Positions 34,288 through 43,315 of a DNA stretch of 64,000 nucleotides are shown one piece after another. The notes beneath the pieces were generated by a model. The model ran no database searches and was not told the origin of the DNA. It saw only the letters and a program-made list of their open reading frames with translations. The position numbers and the translations under genes are program-made. This stretch comes from JAVJST01 sp040219295 (lineage in GTDB: Bacteria > Pseudomonadota > Alphaproteobacteria > Rhodospirillales > Casp-alpha2), in contig JAVJST010000005.1 in the NCBI GenBank assembly GCA_040219295.1, positions 1,116,001 through 1,180,000 on the forward strand, written 5' to 3'. Position 1 is the stretch's first letter; each line of letters opens with the position of its first letter.

Positions 34288-34755
34288 ATGGCAGAACCGC
34301 ATCTCTCTGTTGAGATCCTGACGATTACGGGATCCGATTCTGTCGATAAAAGGGACTGGCGACGGCTCTACGACGGCTATGGCGCGTTCTACAAGCGCGA
34401 GATGACCGATGCCATCGCCGACACCGTCTGGAACTGGATCCACGATCCCGCACACGAGGTCGAGGGCGCGGTGGCCAAATTGGACGGTCGTGTGGTCGGC
34501 CTGGCGCATTACCGCCGGATGCCGAGCCCGCTGCGCGGCCAGAACATCGGTTTTCTGGATGACCTGTTCGTCGATCCCGACGTTCGCGGCCACGGCGTCG
34601 CCGAGGCGTTGTTCGGGCACCTTGCCACGGTGGCGGAGGAGCGCGGCTGGGGCGTCGTGCGGTGGATCACGGCCGACGACAATTACCGGGCACGGTCCCT
34701 CTATGACCGATTGTCGAAGAAGACCACCTGGAACCTCTACGAGATGTCGGTCTGA
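34288..34755 (+). CDS. GNAT family N-acetyltransferase
   Basis: 155 aa from the ATG at 34288, preferred over 34276 because GGAG stands six bases upstream. The acetyl-CoA-binding motif A is FLDDLFVDPDVRGHGVAEALFGHL, with the VRGHGVA pyrophosphate loop, and motif B is YRARSLYDRLS. Monomeric acetyltransferase of the type that acts on small molecules or protein N-termini; substrate not predictable. Ends 10 bases before the convergent GST gene. Confidence 0.87.
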   Translation: MAEPHLSVEILTITGSDSVDKRDWRRLYDGYGAFYKREMTDAIADTVWNWIHDPAHEVEGAVAKLDGRVVGLAHYRRMPSPLRGQNIGFLDDLFVDPDVRGHGVAEALFGHLATVAEERGWGVVRWITADDNYRARSLYDRLSKKTTWNLYEMSV

Positions 34756-34765
34756 GACCGGAGGA

Positions 34766-35371
34766 TCAGCCGTTCGGGTTGAACGGCGTGTATCCGCTCA
34801 GTTCCTCGATGCGCGCGATCCAGGCGGAAACATTGCGAAATCCGGCGGGATCGAGATCGGCGTCGCCGGCGACGCAGACGTAGGGATACGCGGCAATGTC
34901 GGCAATCGTCGGCGACCCGCCCGCGAGGAAGGGGCGGTCGGCGAGTTGGGCGTCGAGCACGGCAAGCGCCTTGCGGCCGATTTCCTGGTGCTGCCCGAAA
35001 TCGCCCGGCCTGCCAAAGAGCTTGATTGCCCGGCTGAAAGCCAGCCCAGTCAGGATTTCATGTGCCGTGAACGACAGCCAACGAACCACTTCTGCCGCGG
35101 TTAGGGCATCGTCGGGGAACCAAGTGCCATCGGGGTCGTACTTCTTGGCCAGAAACACGAGGATGGCCTGCGAGTCGCACACCGCCGTGCCGTCGTCCTC
35201 GACCCAGGCTGGCACCTGTCCGAGCGGGTTGATGGCCAGGAAGTCCGGCTTCTTGTGATCGCCCGATGGCGGATCGAACGATACGGTGTCGTGCTCGATA
35301 CCGAGCAGCGAGGCCATCAGGCGAATCTTGTAACAGTTTCCGCTGCGTTGGAAATTGTAGAGCGTTGGCAT
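34766..35371 (-). CDS. glutathione S-transferase family protein
   Basis: 201 aa from the ATG at 35371 with AAGGAGA upstream. N-terminal thioredoxin-like domain (MPTLYNFQRSGNCYKIRLMAS; INPLGQVPAWVEDDG with the cis-Pro; CDSQAILVFLAKKY with the gamma-glutamyl-binding Ser) and an all-helical C-terminal domain (SPTIADIAAYPYV, the GST N-capping box). Cytosolic. Resembles bacterial GSTs involved in detoxification or in ring/dehalogenation reactions. An isolated gene, divergent from the B3/4 gene. Confidence 0.9.
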   Translation of the reverse strand: MPTLYNFQRSGNCYKIRLMASLLGIEHDTVSFDPPSGDHKKPDFLAINPLGQVPAWVEDDGTAVCDSQAILVFLAKKYDPDGTWFPDDALTAAEVVRWLSFTAHEILTGLAFSRAIKLFGRPGDFGQHQEIGRKALAVLDAQLADRPFLAGGSPTIADIAAYPYVCVAGDADLDPAGFRNVSAWIARIEELSGYTPFNPNG

Positions 35372-35502
35372 AATGAATGTCTCCTTGAGGTGAGCACGCG
35401 TACCCGGCATTTGGCGTTGCCAGCAGCCATGTTTCAAGTCCCCGTTCCGACCGCATCCGGGGCGGCTTGATGCCGGCGGGGCCCGAGCATACGCTTTCGG
35501 TC

Positions 35503-36210
35503 ATGAGAACCCGGCTCACGATTAATGACATAATCGACAGTTTCCCCGACTACCGGGTTGCCCTTGTCGTCGCCGACGAACTTCGGATTTCGCCTTATCG
35601 GCCTGCCTCACTGGCCGCCGAGATCGGCGCCGCGGAGGCCGATACCGCCGACCGATATTCTGAAACCGGCATGAACGATATTCCGGGAATCGGCGAATGG
35701 CGACGCGCCTACCGCGGATTTGGCATCAAGAAGACCAGCTACCGGTGTTCGGTCGAACGTCTCGTAAGGTCGTGCATCAAGGGGCGTGGGCTGCCGGCCA
35801 TCAACAGTTTCGTCGATGCCTACAATCTGGTGTCGGTGCGCCACGTCATGCCGCTTGGCGCGGACGACCTGGATTGTGTCCAGGGCGCACTCGCGTTCCG
35901 GTTCGCCCGTCCGGGCGACAGTTTCATCGCACTCGGCGACCAGAACCGGGCCGAGGACCCGCCAAAGGAAGGTGAGGTCGTGTACGCCGATGAAGTTAAG
36001 GTGCTTTGCCGACGGTGGAACTGGTACCAGGATGGCAGGAGCCCGGTGTCGGTGTCGACCACGCGTGCCGTGGTGACGGTCCAGTCGCTGGGGGCCGGCG
36101 ACCTGGGCGCGGCGATAACCGATTTAGAGAGATTGCTGAAAGAGCATTCCGGTGCCAGAGTTCGATGGAAAATCGCCGACCGATCGGTAACTACCGTCGA
36201 GATTGGCTGA
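35503..36210 (+). CDS. B3/4 (tRNA-binding-like) domain protein
   Basis: 235 aa from the ATG at 35503; starts at 35467 (TTG) or 35470 (ATG) are possible. The stretch IPGIGEWRRAYRGFGIKKTSYRCSVE followed by LPAINSFVDAYNLVSVRHVMPLGADDLD is characteristic of stand-alone B3/B4 proteins, homologous to the editing domain of the phenylalanyl-tRNA synthetase beta subunit (COG3382). A trans-editing or other RNA/amino-acid role is possible but unproved. It ends 13 bases before the Anbu gene, likely one operon. Confidence 0.82.
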   Translation: MRTRLTINDIIDSFPDYRVALVVADELRISPYRPASLAAEIGAAEADTADRYSETGMNDIPGIGEWRRAYRGFGIKKTSYRCSVERLVRSCIKGRGLPAINSFVDAYNLVSVRHVMPLGADDLDCVQGALAFRFARPGDSFIALGDQNRAEDPPKEGEVVYADEVKVLCRRWNWYQDGRSPVSVSTTRAVVTVQSLGAGDLGAAITDLERLLKEHSGARVRWKIADRSVTTVEIG

Positions 36211-36223
36211 GAGGGCCAAAACC

Positions 36224-36970
36224 ATGACATATTGTGTCGGAATGATCGTCGACGAGGGGCTCGTCATGGTGACCGATTCGCGCACCAATGCCGGCGTGGA
36301 TCACATTTCGATCTATCGCAAAATGCAGGTCTGGGAGAAATCCGGAGATCGCGTTCTTATGCTCGCCAGTGCGGGAAACCTGGCGATTACCCAGGCAACG
36401 GTGAACAGGCTCAATGAGGGCCTGGCCGCCGACCGCGAGAACGGGAACTCGATTGAGACCATGATGACCGTGGACAGCATGCGCGGTGCCGCGCAGCTGG
36501 TCGGCAGGGCGATTCGCGAGGTTCACGAACTCGACGCCGAAGCCATGAAGGCCCACGGTAACGAGTTCCAGGTATCGTTCATGCTCGGCGGCCAGATCAC
36601 GGGCGGGAACCTCAGGCTGTTCCTGATTTACTCCGCCGGCAACTTCATCGAGGCGACGCCGGAAACGCCGTTCTTTCAGATCGGCGAGACAAAGTACGGA
36701 AAGCCGATCCTGGACCGCCTGGCCCGCCATGACCTGACGCTCGCCGATGCCACCAAGATGGCGCTGATATCGATGAACTCGACGATCCGCTCGAACATAT
36801 CGGTCGGGCTGCCGCTCGATCTCGTCGTCGCGAAACGTGACGACCTCTCGATCAGCAATTACCTCGTGATCGACGAGGGCGACCCGTACTACACGGATCT
36901 TGGGCGCCAGTGGTCTGAAGCCTTGACGAATGCGTTCGACGGACTGCCCCACATTCCTTGGCAGACATAG
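36224..36970 (+). CDS. Anbu proteasome-like peptidase (COG3484)
   Basis: 248 aa from the ATG at 36224. The mature N-terminus would be Thr (MTYCVGMIVDEGLVMVTDSRT), giving the Ntn-hydrolase nucleophile Thr1 and the conserved DSRTNAGVD. Anbu is a self-assembling ancestral proteasome beta-like subunit; its physiological substrate is unknown. It faces, with a 3-base gap, the transglutaminase, alpha-E and ATP-grasp genes with which Anbu is typically clustered. Preceding gene is a B3/4 protein. Confidence 0.92.
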   Translation: MTYCVGMIVDEGLVMVTDSRTNAGVDHISIYRKMQVWEKSGDRVLMLASAGNLAITQATVNRLNEGLAADRENGNSIETMMTVDSMRGAAQLVGRAIREVHELDAEAMKAHGNEFQVSFMLGGQITGGNLRLFLIYSAGNFIEATPETPFFQIGETKYGKPILDRLARHDLTLADATKMALISMNSTIRSNISVGLPLDLVVAKRDDLSISNYLVIDEGDPYYTDLGRQWSEALTNAFDGLPHIPWQT

Positions 36971-36973
36971 CCC

Positions 36974-37876
36974 TCAGGTCACGCCTGCCAATTCGGCATC
37001 CTGAACCGGCGTGACGGAAACGTTGACCGTCAGATCGATGAAATCTTCTGCGGCGCCGAAATACGTGCCCGTCACCGGCATCGCCTGTGACGGGTCTCGG
37101 GTCACGCCGACCCGAATAAGGTTGCTACCGCCGACGATGCCATTCGTCGGATCGAACTCGATCCAGCCGCATCCCGGCAGGTAGACCTGCATCCAGGCAT
37201 GTGTCGCGTGCGCGCCGCGCAGCGACTGTTCGTCCGGCCCCACGGTCGGGTCGTACAGATAACCGGTCACGAACCGCGCCGCGATTCCGAGGGTGCGCGC
37301 CGCCTCCATCATCAGCAGGGCAAAGTCCCGGCACGTGCCGCTGCCCCTCTGCAGGGTTTCAACCGGTGTGCGCGTTCCCTCGTCGTTGCGCGCTACGTAC
37401 TCGAATGTCCGCGCGATCTCGGTGGTCATGCCTTTCAGCACGTCGAGCGTGTCGCCGGCACCTTCCGGTCCGAGAAAGCTCCGCGCCCAGGATTCCAGCT
37501 CGCCCTCCTGATCCGGATAGTGCCGTACCGTCGAACGGCCGAGATCGTCGAGTTCGTCCGTCGTATACGCTACTGGCAGCGTCCGGCCGCGCGGCGCCAC
37601 GGGAAAATCCGGGTCCGCCGACGCGAACTGTTCGACCGTGACGTCGCTTTCCAGCACCAGTTCGTCCGCCGCGTCGCTGAAGGTTGCGACCGCGATCGAA
37701 TTGCCGAAGACATCGTGCTTCCAGCGAATGTCGGGAGTCGGCAAAATCGACATGGTGCTCTTCACGTGGCGCAAATCATGGCTGTCGCGCGGGCGGAACA
37801 TCAATCGATGCTCGCCGAACGACACAGGTCGCCGATACCGGTACGCGGTCCGGTGCTGGATGCGAATCAGGTTCAT
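36974..37876 (-). CDS. transglutaminase-like protein of the Anbu cluster
   Basis: 300 aa. N-terminal beta domain (RIQHRTAYRYRRPV), then a transglutaminase-fold catalytic domain with triad Cys182 (GTCRDFA), His226 (THAW) and Asp242 (FDPTN). COG1305 type. Such proteins are predicted amidases or transpeptidases, possibly acting on an amide or peptide product of the neighbouring ATP-grasp enzyme. Its ATG lies 9 bases after the alpha-E stop. Confidence 0.9.
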   Translation of the reverse strand: MNLIRIQHRTAYRYRRPVSFGEHRLMFRPRDSHDLRHVKSTMSILPTPDIRWKHDVFGNSIAVATFSDAADELVLESDVTVEQFASADPDFPVAPRGRTLPVAYTTDELDDLGRSTVRHYPDQEGELESWARSFLGPEGAGDTLDVLKGMTTEIARTFEYVARNDEGTRTPVETLQRGSGTCRDFALLMMEAARTLGIAARFVTGYLYDPTVGPDEQSLRGAHATHAWMQVYLPGCGWIEFDPTNGIVGGSNLIRVGVTRDPSQAMPVTGTYFGAAEDFIDLTVNVSVTPVQDAELAGVT

Positions 37877-37885
37877 GGCCGGAAT

Positions 37886-38842
37886 CTAGCTCTTGTGCCC
37901 GAAACAGTCCCGCCGAAGATGGTTGGTGACCACTATCAGTTCCTGCTGCAGTTCATCCAGCGGGCCGTGGACACCACTCTTGATCAGCTGTCCCGGATCG
38001 GTACTCACCAGCTTGGCCCTAATATCGTCGACCGCCGCCAGCGCTTCGCGAACCGTACCGATTTGGTGATAATTGAACAGTCGCATCAGATAGTACTGGG
38101 TCTCGGAGAGCGCCGCGTAGAGCGACCGAGGAAAGGCGCTGTCGGCGACCAGAAAGCCGAGTACCTCCTCGGGCCGCATGCGGATCGGTTTGGCGCGCCG
38201 GAACGCCTGATACCCGGCCGCGGAGCGGAGCAGGGTGGTCCACAATGGATCCAGCGCACGGTCGCCGATCTCGTAGCCGGACAGCATGATCCGGCGGTAA
38301 CCGATGTCGATCAGCCGCGAAGTCTGGTCAGCGCGCTCGATGGACTTGCCAATTCCGTAGAAGCACCAGCCCTCGTCCTGATACAAGGTGCCCTCCGTGA
38401 TGCCGGCGTGGGCCTGGCAGGCCTGCTTGACCGCCTGGCAGACACCGGACACGCGACGTGGCGTGATGTCTCGTTTCTTGAGGTCGCTGCATTCCGTGTT
38501 GAGGACGTTGAGCTGCGTCCACATCTCGGTTGAGATCAAGTGGCGGATCGTCCGGGCATTTTCGCGGGCGTTGGCGATGTTGCTGGCGATCGACGTCGGG
38601 TTCGTCCGGTCGATGATGTAGAACTGCAGCACGGAGCCCAGATCGGGATTGCCATAGGTGTCGCGGAACCGTTTCAGGTCCGTGTTCATCTCGAGGATCG
38701 CGGTCCAGTCCTGCACGCCGCTGCGATTGCGGGCGTGGGTTTCCGTGACGTCGATGACGCGCGCCAGGTTTTCGGCTCGCTCCATGTAACGGGCGAGCCA
38801 GAAAATGTTGTCGGCAAACCGGGCCAGCCAGTTTTGCGTCAC
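37886..38842 (-). CDS. alpha-E domain protein (DUF403, COG2307)
   Basis: 318 aa, all-helical. It begins WLARFADNIFWLARYMERAENLARVIDV, the typical opening of the alpha-E family, with WCFYGIGKSIERADQTSRLID later. The family always occurs beside the circularly permuted ATP-grasp protein and is believed to be part of the same enzyme complex. It starts 4 bases after the ATP-grasp stop. Confidence 0.92.
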   Translation of the reverse strand: MTQNWLARFADNIFWLARYMERAENLARVIDVTETHARNRSGVQDWTAILEMNTDLKRFRDTYGNPDLGSVLQFYIIDRTNPTSIASNIANARENARTIRHLISTEMWTQLNVLNTECSDLKKRDITPRRVSGVCQAVKQACQAHAGITEGTLYQDEGWCFYGIGKSIERADQTSRLIDIGYRRIMLSGYEIGDRALDPLWTTLLRSAAGYQAFRRAKPIRMRPEEVLGFLVADSAFPRSLYAALSETQYYLMRLFNYHQIGTVREALAAVDDIRAKLVSTDPGQLIKSGVHGPLDELQQELIVVTNHLRRDCFGHKS

Positions 38843-38846
38843 CGTT

Positions 38847-40307
38847 TCATTCCTCCAGCACCCAGGTATCTTTCGACCCGCCCCCCTGCGACGAGTTGAC
38901 GATCAACGACCCCTTCTTGAGTGCCACCCGCGACAGACCGCCGGGCAGGACCCACGTACTCCTTCCCGTGACCACGAATGGCCGGAGATCGACGTGGCGC
39001 GGCTGAATGCCTTGTGGCGTCAGGGTCGGCACGACCGACAGGTTTATGACCGGCTGCGAGATGTAGTTCGACGGATCGCGCCGAAGCTCGCGCAGGCGCT
39101 TGTCGATGTCGGCCTTGGTGGCGCGGGGACCGATCAGCACGCCGTATCCGCCAGCCTCGCCAACCGGTTTGACGACCAGCTTGCGGATGTTGTCGCAGGT
39201 GTACTCGAGCCCTTGTTTCTCACGACAGATATGGGTCTCGACGTTGTCGATGATCGGATCCTCGTCGAGATAGTATCGGGTGATCCGCGGCATGTAGGCG
39301 TAGACCGCCTTGTCGTCGGCGACGCCTGTGCCGATCGCGTTGGCCAGCGTTACGTTGCCTTTGGCATACGCCCGCATGATCCCTTTGACACCGAGCATGC
39401 TCTTCTTGTTGAAGGCTTCCGGGTCGATGAAATCGTCGTTGATACGCCGGTAGACCACGTGGATCCGCTCCAGGCCGGCCGTCGTCTTCATGTAGACCTT
39501 GTCGTCTTCGACGACGAGATCGCGACCCTCGACCAACGGGACGCCCATCTCCCGGGCCAGGAAAACGTGCTCGAAGTACGCCGAGTTGTATATGCCCGGT
39601 GACATCAACGCGACCTGCGCGGCTTCTTCCTCGATGCCTTTCGGCGCGACTTGGGCCAGCGCCTGGCGGAGACGCAGCCCGTAATCGGAAACGGGCCGGA
39701 TGCCGATGCCTTCCATCAGGTCAGGGAACGTGCGAAGCATGAGGTGTCTGTTTTCGACGACGTAGGAGACGCCCGACGGGGTTCTGCCGTTGTCCTCGAG
39801 GACCTTGAAGGTGCCTGTCTCGTCACGCACGAGATCGACGCCGTATATATGGACGTACGTATTGCCGGGCAGGTCAACGCCCATCATCTCCTTGCGGAAG
39901 TTTTCGTTCCCCGTCACCAGAGATCGGGGAATGACCTTGTCCTTCAGAATTTTCTGGTCGTGATAGATGTCGTGCAGGAACTGGTTGATGACCTGAATGC
40001 GCTGCTTTGAGCCGCGCTCGATGATGTCCCAGTCGGCGGCGGAGATGACGCGCGGCAAAACGTCGAACGGCAGGATGCGATCAATCGCATCCGCTTCGGT
40101 ATAGACCGTGAAGGTGATGCCGAGGTTGTAAAGTTCACGTTCGGCCGCGGCCGCACGCCGCCGCAGACCATCCAGACTCATCCGGGACAGGCGCTTTGCA
40201 ATATGGGCCTGCAAGCCGCCGGTGCCGGCGTCCTTGCGGGTCCCCATTAACTCGCAAAAGAATCTGCCCTGGCTGTAGTCCGACAGAAGGTTTTTCTTTC
40301 CAGCCAT
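38847..40307 (-). CDS. circularly permuted type 2 ATP-grasp protein (COG2308)
   Basis: 486 aa from the ATG at 40307 (MAGKKNLLSDY). ATP-grasp ligase of the circularly permuted kind: VHIYGVDLVRDETGTFKVLEDNGRTPSGVSY and LVVKPVGEAGGYGVLIGP. It likely forms an amide bond, as in peptide-like ligases; the product is not known. First gene of the minus-strand trio of the Anbu system. Starts 49 bases downstream of cysNC on the same strand. Confidence 0.92.
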   Translation of the reverse strand: MAGKKNLLSDYSQGRFFCELMGTRKDAGTGGLQAHIAKRLSRMSLDGLRRRAAAAERELYNLGITFTVYTEADAIDRILPFDVLPRVISAADWDIIERGSKQRIQVINQFLHDIYHDQKILKDKVIPRSLVTGNENFRKEMMGVDLPGNTYVHIYGVDLVRDETGTFKVLEDNGRTPSGVSYVVENRHLMLRTFPDLMEGIGIRPVSDYGLRLRQALAQVAPKGIEEEAAQVALMSPGIYNSAYFEHVFLAREMGVPLVEGRDLVVEDDKVYMKTTAGLERIHVVYRRINDDFIDPEAFNKKSMLGVKGIMRAYAKGNVTLANAIGTGVADDKAVYAYMPRITRYYLDEDPIIDNVETHICREKQGLEYTCDNIRKLVVKPVGEAGGYGVLIGPRATKADIDKRLRELRRDPSNYISQPVINLSVVPTLTPQGIQPRHVDLRPFVVTGRSTWVLPGGLSRVALKKGSLIVNSSQGGGSKDTWVLEE

Positions 40308-40356
40308 GCCGCAAGCGTACTTCGCGCGCTCGAAGCAGTACAACCGCCAAATTTAG

Positions 40357-42255
40357 TCAGATCCGGTTGAGGCTCTTCAGCTTGTCGATCACTTGATCGG
40401 CCAGTTGGTCGACGGTGTACTCCGCCGTTTTCAGCACGACCTCGGGATTCTCCGGCGGCTGATAGTCGGAATCGATACCAGTAAAGTTCTTGATCTCGCC
40501 GGCCCTGGCTTTCTTGTACAAACCTTTCGGGTCGCGCTGTTCGCAGATCTCTAACGGCGTATCGACGAACACCTCGACGAACTCATCGTCCTCGACGAGG
40601 CTGCGCGCCATGTCCCGTTCGCTGCGATACGGTGAAATGAACGAAACCAGCACGATCAGGCCGGCATCAATCATCAGGCGTGCGACTTCGCCGACGCGGC
40701 GGATGTTCTCGACCCGGTCGTGTTCGGTGAAGCCGAGGTCCTTGTTGAGACCGTGGCGTACGTTGTCACCGTCGAGGAGGTAGGTATGACGGCCCATCGC
40801 CTGCAGCTTCTGCTCGATCTTGTTGGCGGCGGTTGACTTGCCGGATCCCGACAGACCTGTGAACCAGAGGACGCAGGGCTTCTGACGTTTCTGTGAGGCG
40901 CGGATCTCCTTGTCGACGTCCATTTCGTGCCACTTGATGTTGCTGGCGCGTCGCAGCGCGAAGTCGATCATGCCGGCGCCGACCGTCGCGTTCGTGAAGC
41001 GGTCGATGAGAATGAACCCGCCGGTATCGCGTACCGTTTCGTAGGGATCGAAGGCGATCGCGCGATCCAGTGCAAGATTGCAGTAAGCGATGTCGTTGAG
41101 ATTGAGCGTGTCGGATGCGATGTGGTCGAGGTTGTTGACGTTGATCGAGTACCGCAGGTTGGTCACCGCCGCCGGAACCAGCGTGGTTCCGATCTGCATC
41201 AGGTACTGGCGTTCCGGCAGCAGGGGGGTGTCATGCATCCACAGCAGGTGCACCGCAAACTGGTCGGAATGGTCGACCGGCCGCTCGGTCGACGAGACAA
41301 CGTCACCGCGACTGACGTCGATCTCGTCGGCAAGCGTAAGCGTGACCGACTGGCCGGCGATCGCATGATCGAGATCGCCATCGAAGGTGACGATCCGTTT
41401 GACCGTCGACGCGACGTTCGACGGTCCGATTATCACGGGATCGCCGGTCCGCACGGTACCGCTGGCAATCAGCCCGGAAAATCCCCGGAAATCCTGGTTT
41501 GGCCGGTTGACCCACTGAACCGGCATCCGGAACGGACCATCGGCGATATCGCTCGTCACCTCGGTAGACTCCAGAACCTCCATCAGGCACGGGCCGTCGT
41601 GCCACGGCATCGCGGCGCTTCGCGTAAAGACGTTCTCGCCCTTCAACGCCGATACAGGGATACAGGAAACGTTTTGGATGCCGATATCGTCGGCGAAGGC
41701 CTCGTACTCAGCGACGATCGACCTGAACGTGTCCTCGTCGTAGTCGACCGCGTCCATCTTGTTGACCGCCAGCACGACGTGCCGGATGCCGACAAGCCGC
41801 ACGATGAAACTGTGCCGCCGGGTCTGCGTAAGCACGCCCTTGCGTGCGTCGACGAGAATAACGGCGAGATCCGCCATCGACGCCCCGGTCGCCATGTTTC
41901 GGGTGTACTGTTCGTGGCCCGGCGTATCCGCGACGATGAACTTGCGCTTGTCCGTCGAAAAGAAACGGTAGGCGACGTCGATCGTAATGCCCTGTTCGCG
42001 CTCGGCCTGAAGGCCGTCGACGAGCAGCGCAAGATCGACTTCGCCGTTCTGGGTGCCGACTTTCTTGCTGTCGGCCGTCACGGCGGCGAGTTGATCCTCG
42101 AAAATCAGCTTGGAGTCGAACAGCAGCCGCCCGATCAGTGTCGATTTACCGTCGTCGACACTGCCGCAGGTGATGAAACGCAGGAGGTCCTTGTCCTCCT
42201 GTGCCTTCAGGTAGGCATCGATATCGGTGGCAATGAGGGCGGACGCATGAGCCAT
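40357..42255 (-). CDS. cysNC: bifunctional sulfate adenylyltransferase subunit 1 / APS kinase
   Basis: 632 aa fusion. The N-terminal GTPase CysN (about 1-430) has P-loop GSVDDGKSTLIGRLL, DTPGHEQYTRNMATGASMAD and NKMDAVD. The C-terminal CysC kinase (about 445-632) has GLSGSGKSTAANKIEQ and SFISPYRSERDMAR. It converts sulfate to APS with CysD and then to PAPS, for cysteine synthesis or sulfation. Its ATG shares one base with the cysD stop (TAATG). Fused NodQ-like CysNC is common in Alphaproteobacteria. Confidence 0.96.
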   Translation of the reverse strand: MAHASALIATDIDAYLKAQEDKDLLRFITCGSVDDGKSTLIGRLLFDSKLIFEDQLAAVTADSKKVGTQNGEVDLALLVDGLQAEREQGITIDVAYRFFSTDKRKFIVADTPGHEQYTRNMATGASMADLAVILVDARKGVLTQTRRHSFIVRLVGIRHVVLAVNKMDAVDYDEDTFRSIVAEYEAFADDIGIQNVSCIPVSALKGENVFTRSAAMPWHDGPCLMEVLESTEVTSDIADGPFRMPVQWVNRPNQDFRGFSGLIASGTVRTGDPVIIGPSNVASTVKRIVTFDGDLDHAIAGQSVTLTLADEIDVSRGDVVSSTERPVDHSDQFAVHLLWMHDTPLLPERQYLMQIGTTLVPAAVTNLRYSINVNNLDHIASDTLNLNDIAYCNLALDRAIAFDPYETVRDTGGFILIDRFTNATVGAGMIDFALRRASNIKWHEMDVDKEIRASQKRQKPCVLWFTGLSGSGKSTAANKIEQKLQAMGRHTYLLDGDNVRHGLNKDLGFTEHDRVENIRRVGEVARLMIDAGLIVLVSFISPYRSERDMARSLVEDDEFVEVFVDTPLEICEQRDPKGLYKKARAGEIKNFTGIDSDYQPPENPEVVLKTAEYTVDQLADQVIDKLKSLNRI

Positions 42256-43166
42256 TAAAAGTAGCCCTCCTGTTTCTTCTTCTCCATCGATCCGGACTGG
42301 TCGTGGTCGATAACCCGCCCCTGACGCTCGCTGGTCTTGGTCAACAGCATCTCCTGAATGATCGCGGTAAGGCTGTCCGCCTTGGACTCGATGGCGCCGG
42401 TCAACGGGTAACAACCGAGCGTCCTAAACCGCACCGAACGCTTTGTCGGCTGTTCGCCCGGTTCGAGTGGCATTCGGTCGTCGTCGACCATAATCAGTGT
42501 GCCGTCGCGTTCGACGACCGGACGTTCGGCGGCGAAGTAGAGCGGTACAATCGGGATGTTCTCCAGGTGGATGTACTGCCAGATATCGAGCTCGGTCCAG
42601 TTTGACAGCGGGAACGCACGGATACTCTCGCCTTTGTTGATGCGGGCGTTGTAGAGCCGCCAAAGTTCGGGACGCTGGTTCTTGGGGTCCCAGCGATGCG
42701 CGCTGTTGCGGAAGGAAAAGACTCTTTCCTTGGCGCGCGACTTTTCCTCGTCGCGGCGCGCGCCGCCGAATGCCGCATCGAACTTATACTTGTCGAGCGC
42801 CTGCTTGAGCGCCTGTGTCTTCATCACGTCGGTGTGGACGCTGGAGCCGTGGGTGAACGGACCGATGCCCTGCGCAATGCCGTCGGGGTTCGTGTGGACG
42901 ATGAGGTCCATGCCGGTTTCGGCCGCCACGCGGTCGCGGAATGCGTACATTTCCTTGAACTTCCACGTCGTGTCGACGTGGAGGAGGGGGAACGGCGGGA
43001 CGGAGGGATAGAATGCCTTGCGTGCAAGGTGCAGCATCACCGCCGAGTCCTTGCCGATGGAATACAGCATGACCGGATTCGAAAATCCGGCGACGACCTC
43101 GCGCATGATGTGGATGCTTTCGGCTTCCAGGGCACGAAGGTGGGTCAGGCGTTCAGGTGCGGTCAT
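42255..43166 (-). CDS. cysD: sulfate adenylyltransferase subunit 2
   Basis: 303 aa. PP-loop ATP sulfurylase small subunit: SIGKDSAVMLHLARKAF with the PP-loop SxGKDS, GGARRDEEKSRAKER, and the C-terminal GRVIDHDQSGSMEKKKQEGYF tail. Works with CysN to make APS from sulfate and ATP. The upstream 149 bases are strikingly AT-rich, containing A/T runs on both strands, suiting a regulated promoter. Translationally coupled to cysNC. Confidence 0.96.
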   Translation of the reverse strand: MTAPERLTHLRALEAESIHIMREVVAGFSNPVMLYSIGKDSAVMLHLARKAFYPSVPPFPLLHVDTTWKFKEMYAFRDRVAAETGMDLIVHTNPDGIAQGIGPFTHGSSVHTDVMKTQALKQALDKYKFDAAFGGARRDEEKSRAKERVFSFRNSAHRWDPKNQRPELWRLYNARINKGESIRAFPLSNWTELDIWQYIHLENIPIVPLYFAAERPVVERDGTLIMVDDDRMPLEPGEQPTKRSVRFRTLGCYPLTGAIESKADSLTAIIQEMLLTKTSERQGRVIDHDQSGSMEKKKQEGYF

Positions 43167-43315
43167 TCCCAGCTCGACTATCAGTGCGCAGGTTCAGGAT
43201 GGCGGGAACATACGGGTGCCGGCTTCCCGTATCAATGCGAATCAAGCCGTTATTCAAAAAAATATCAAAAATTCTTGTAGAAAAATAATTTTCACACACA
43301 GAAAAAGTGCAATCA
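43167..43315. promoter_or_regulatory. AT-rich control region upstream of cysD
   Basis: The half near 43250-43310 is far richer in A/T than the surroundings and has AAAATAATTTT symmetry. On the minus strand TTGAAT (43256-43251) can serve as a -35, but the hexamer 17 bases on (TGATAC) matches -10 poorly. Control by a sulfur-responsive activator is likely but not shown. Confidence 0.35.

Noticed and set aside
40927..42258. 443-codon plus-strand frame opposite cysNC
   Set aside because: Antisense to a full CysN-CysC fusion; no motifs.
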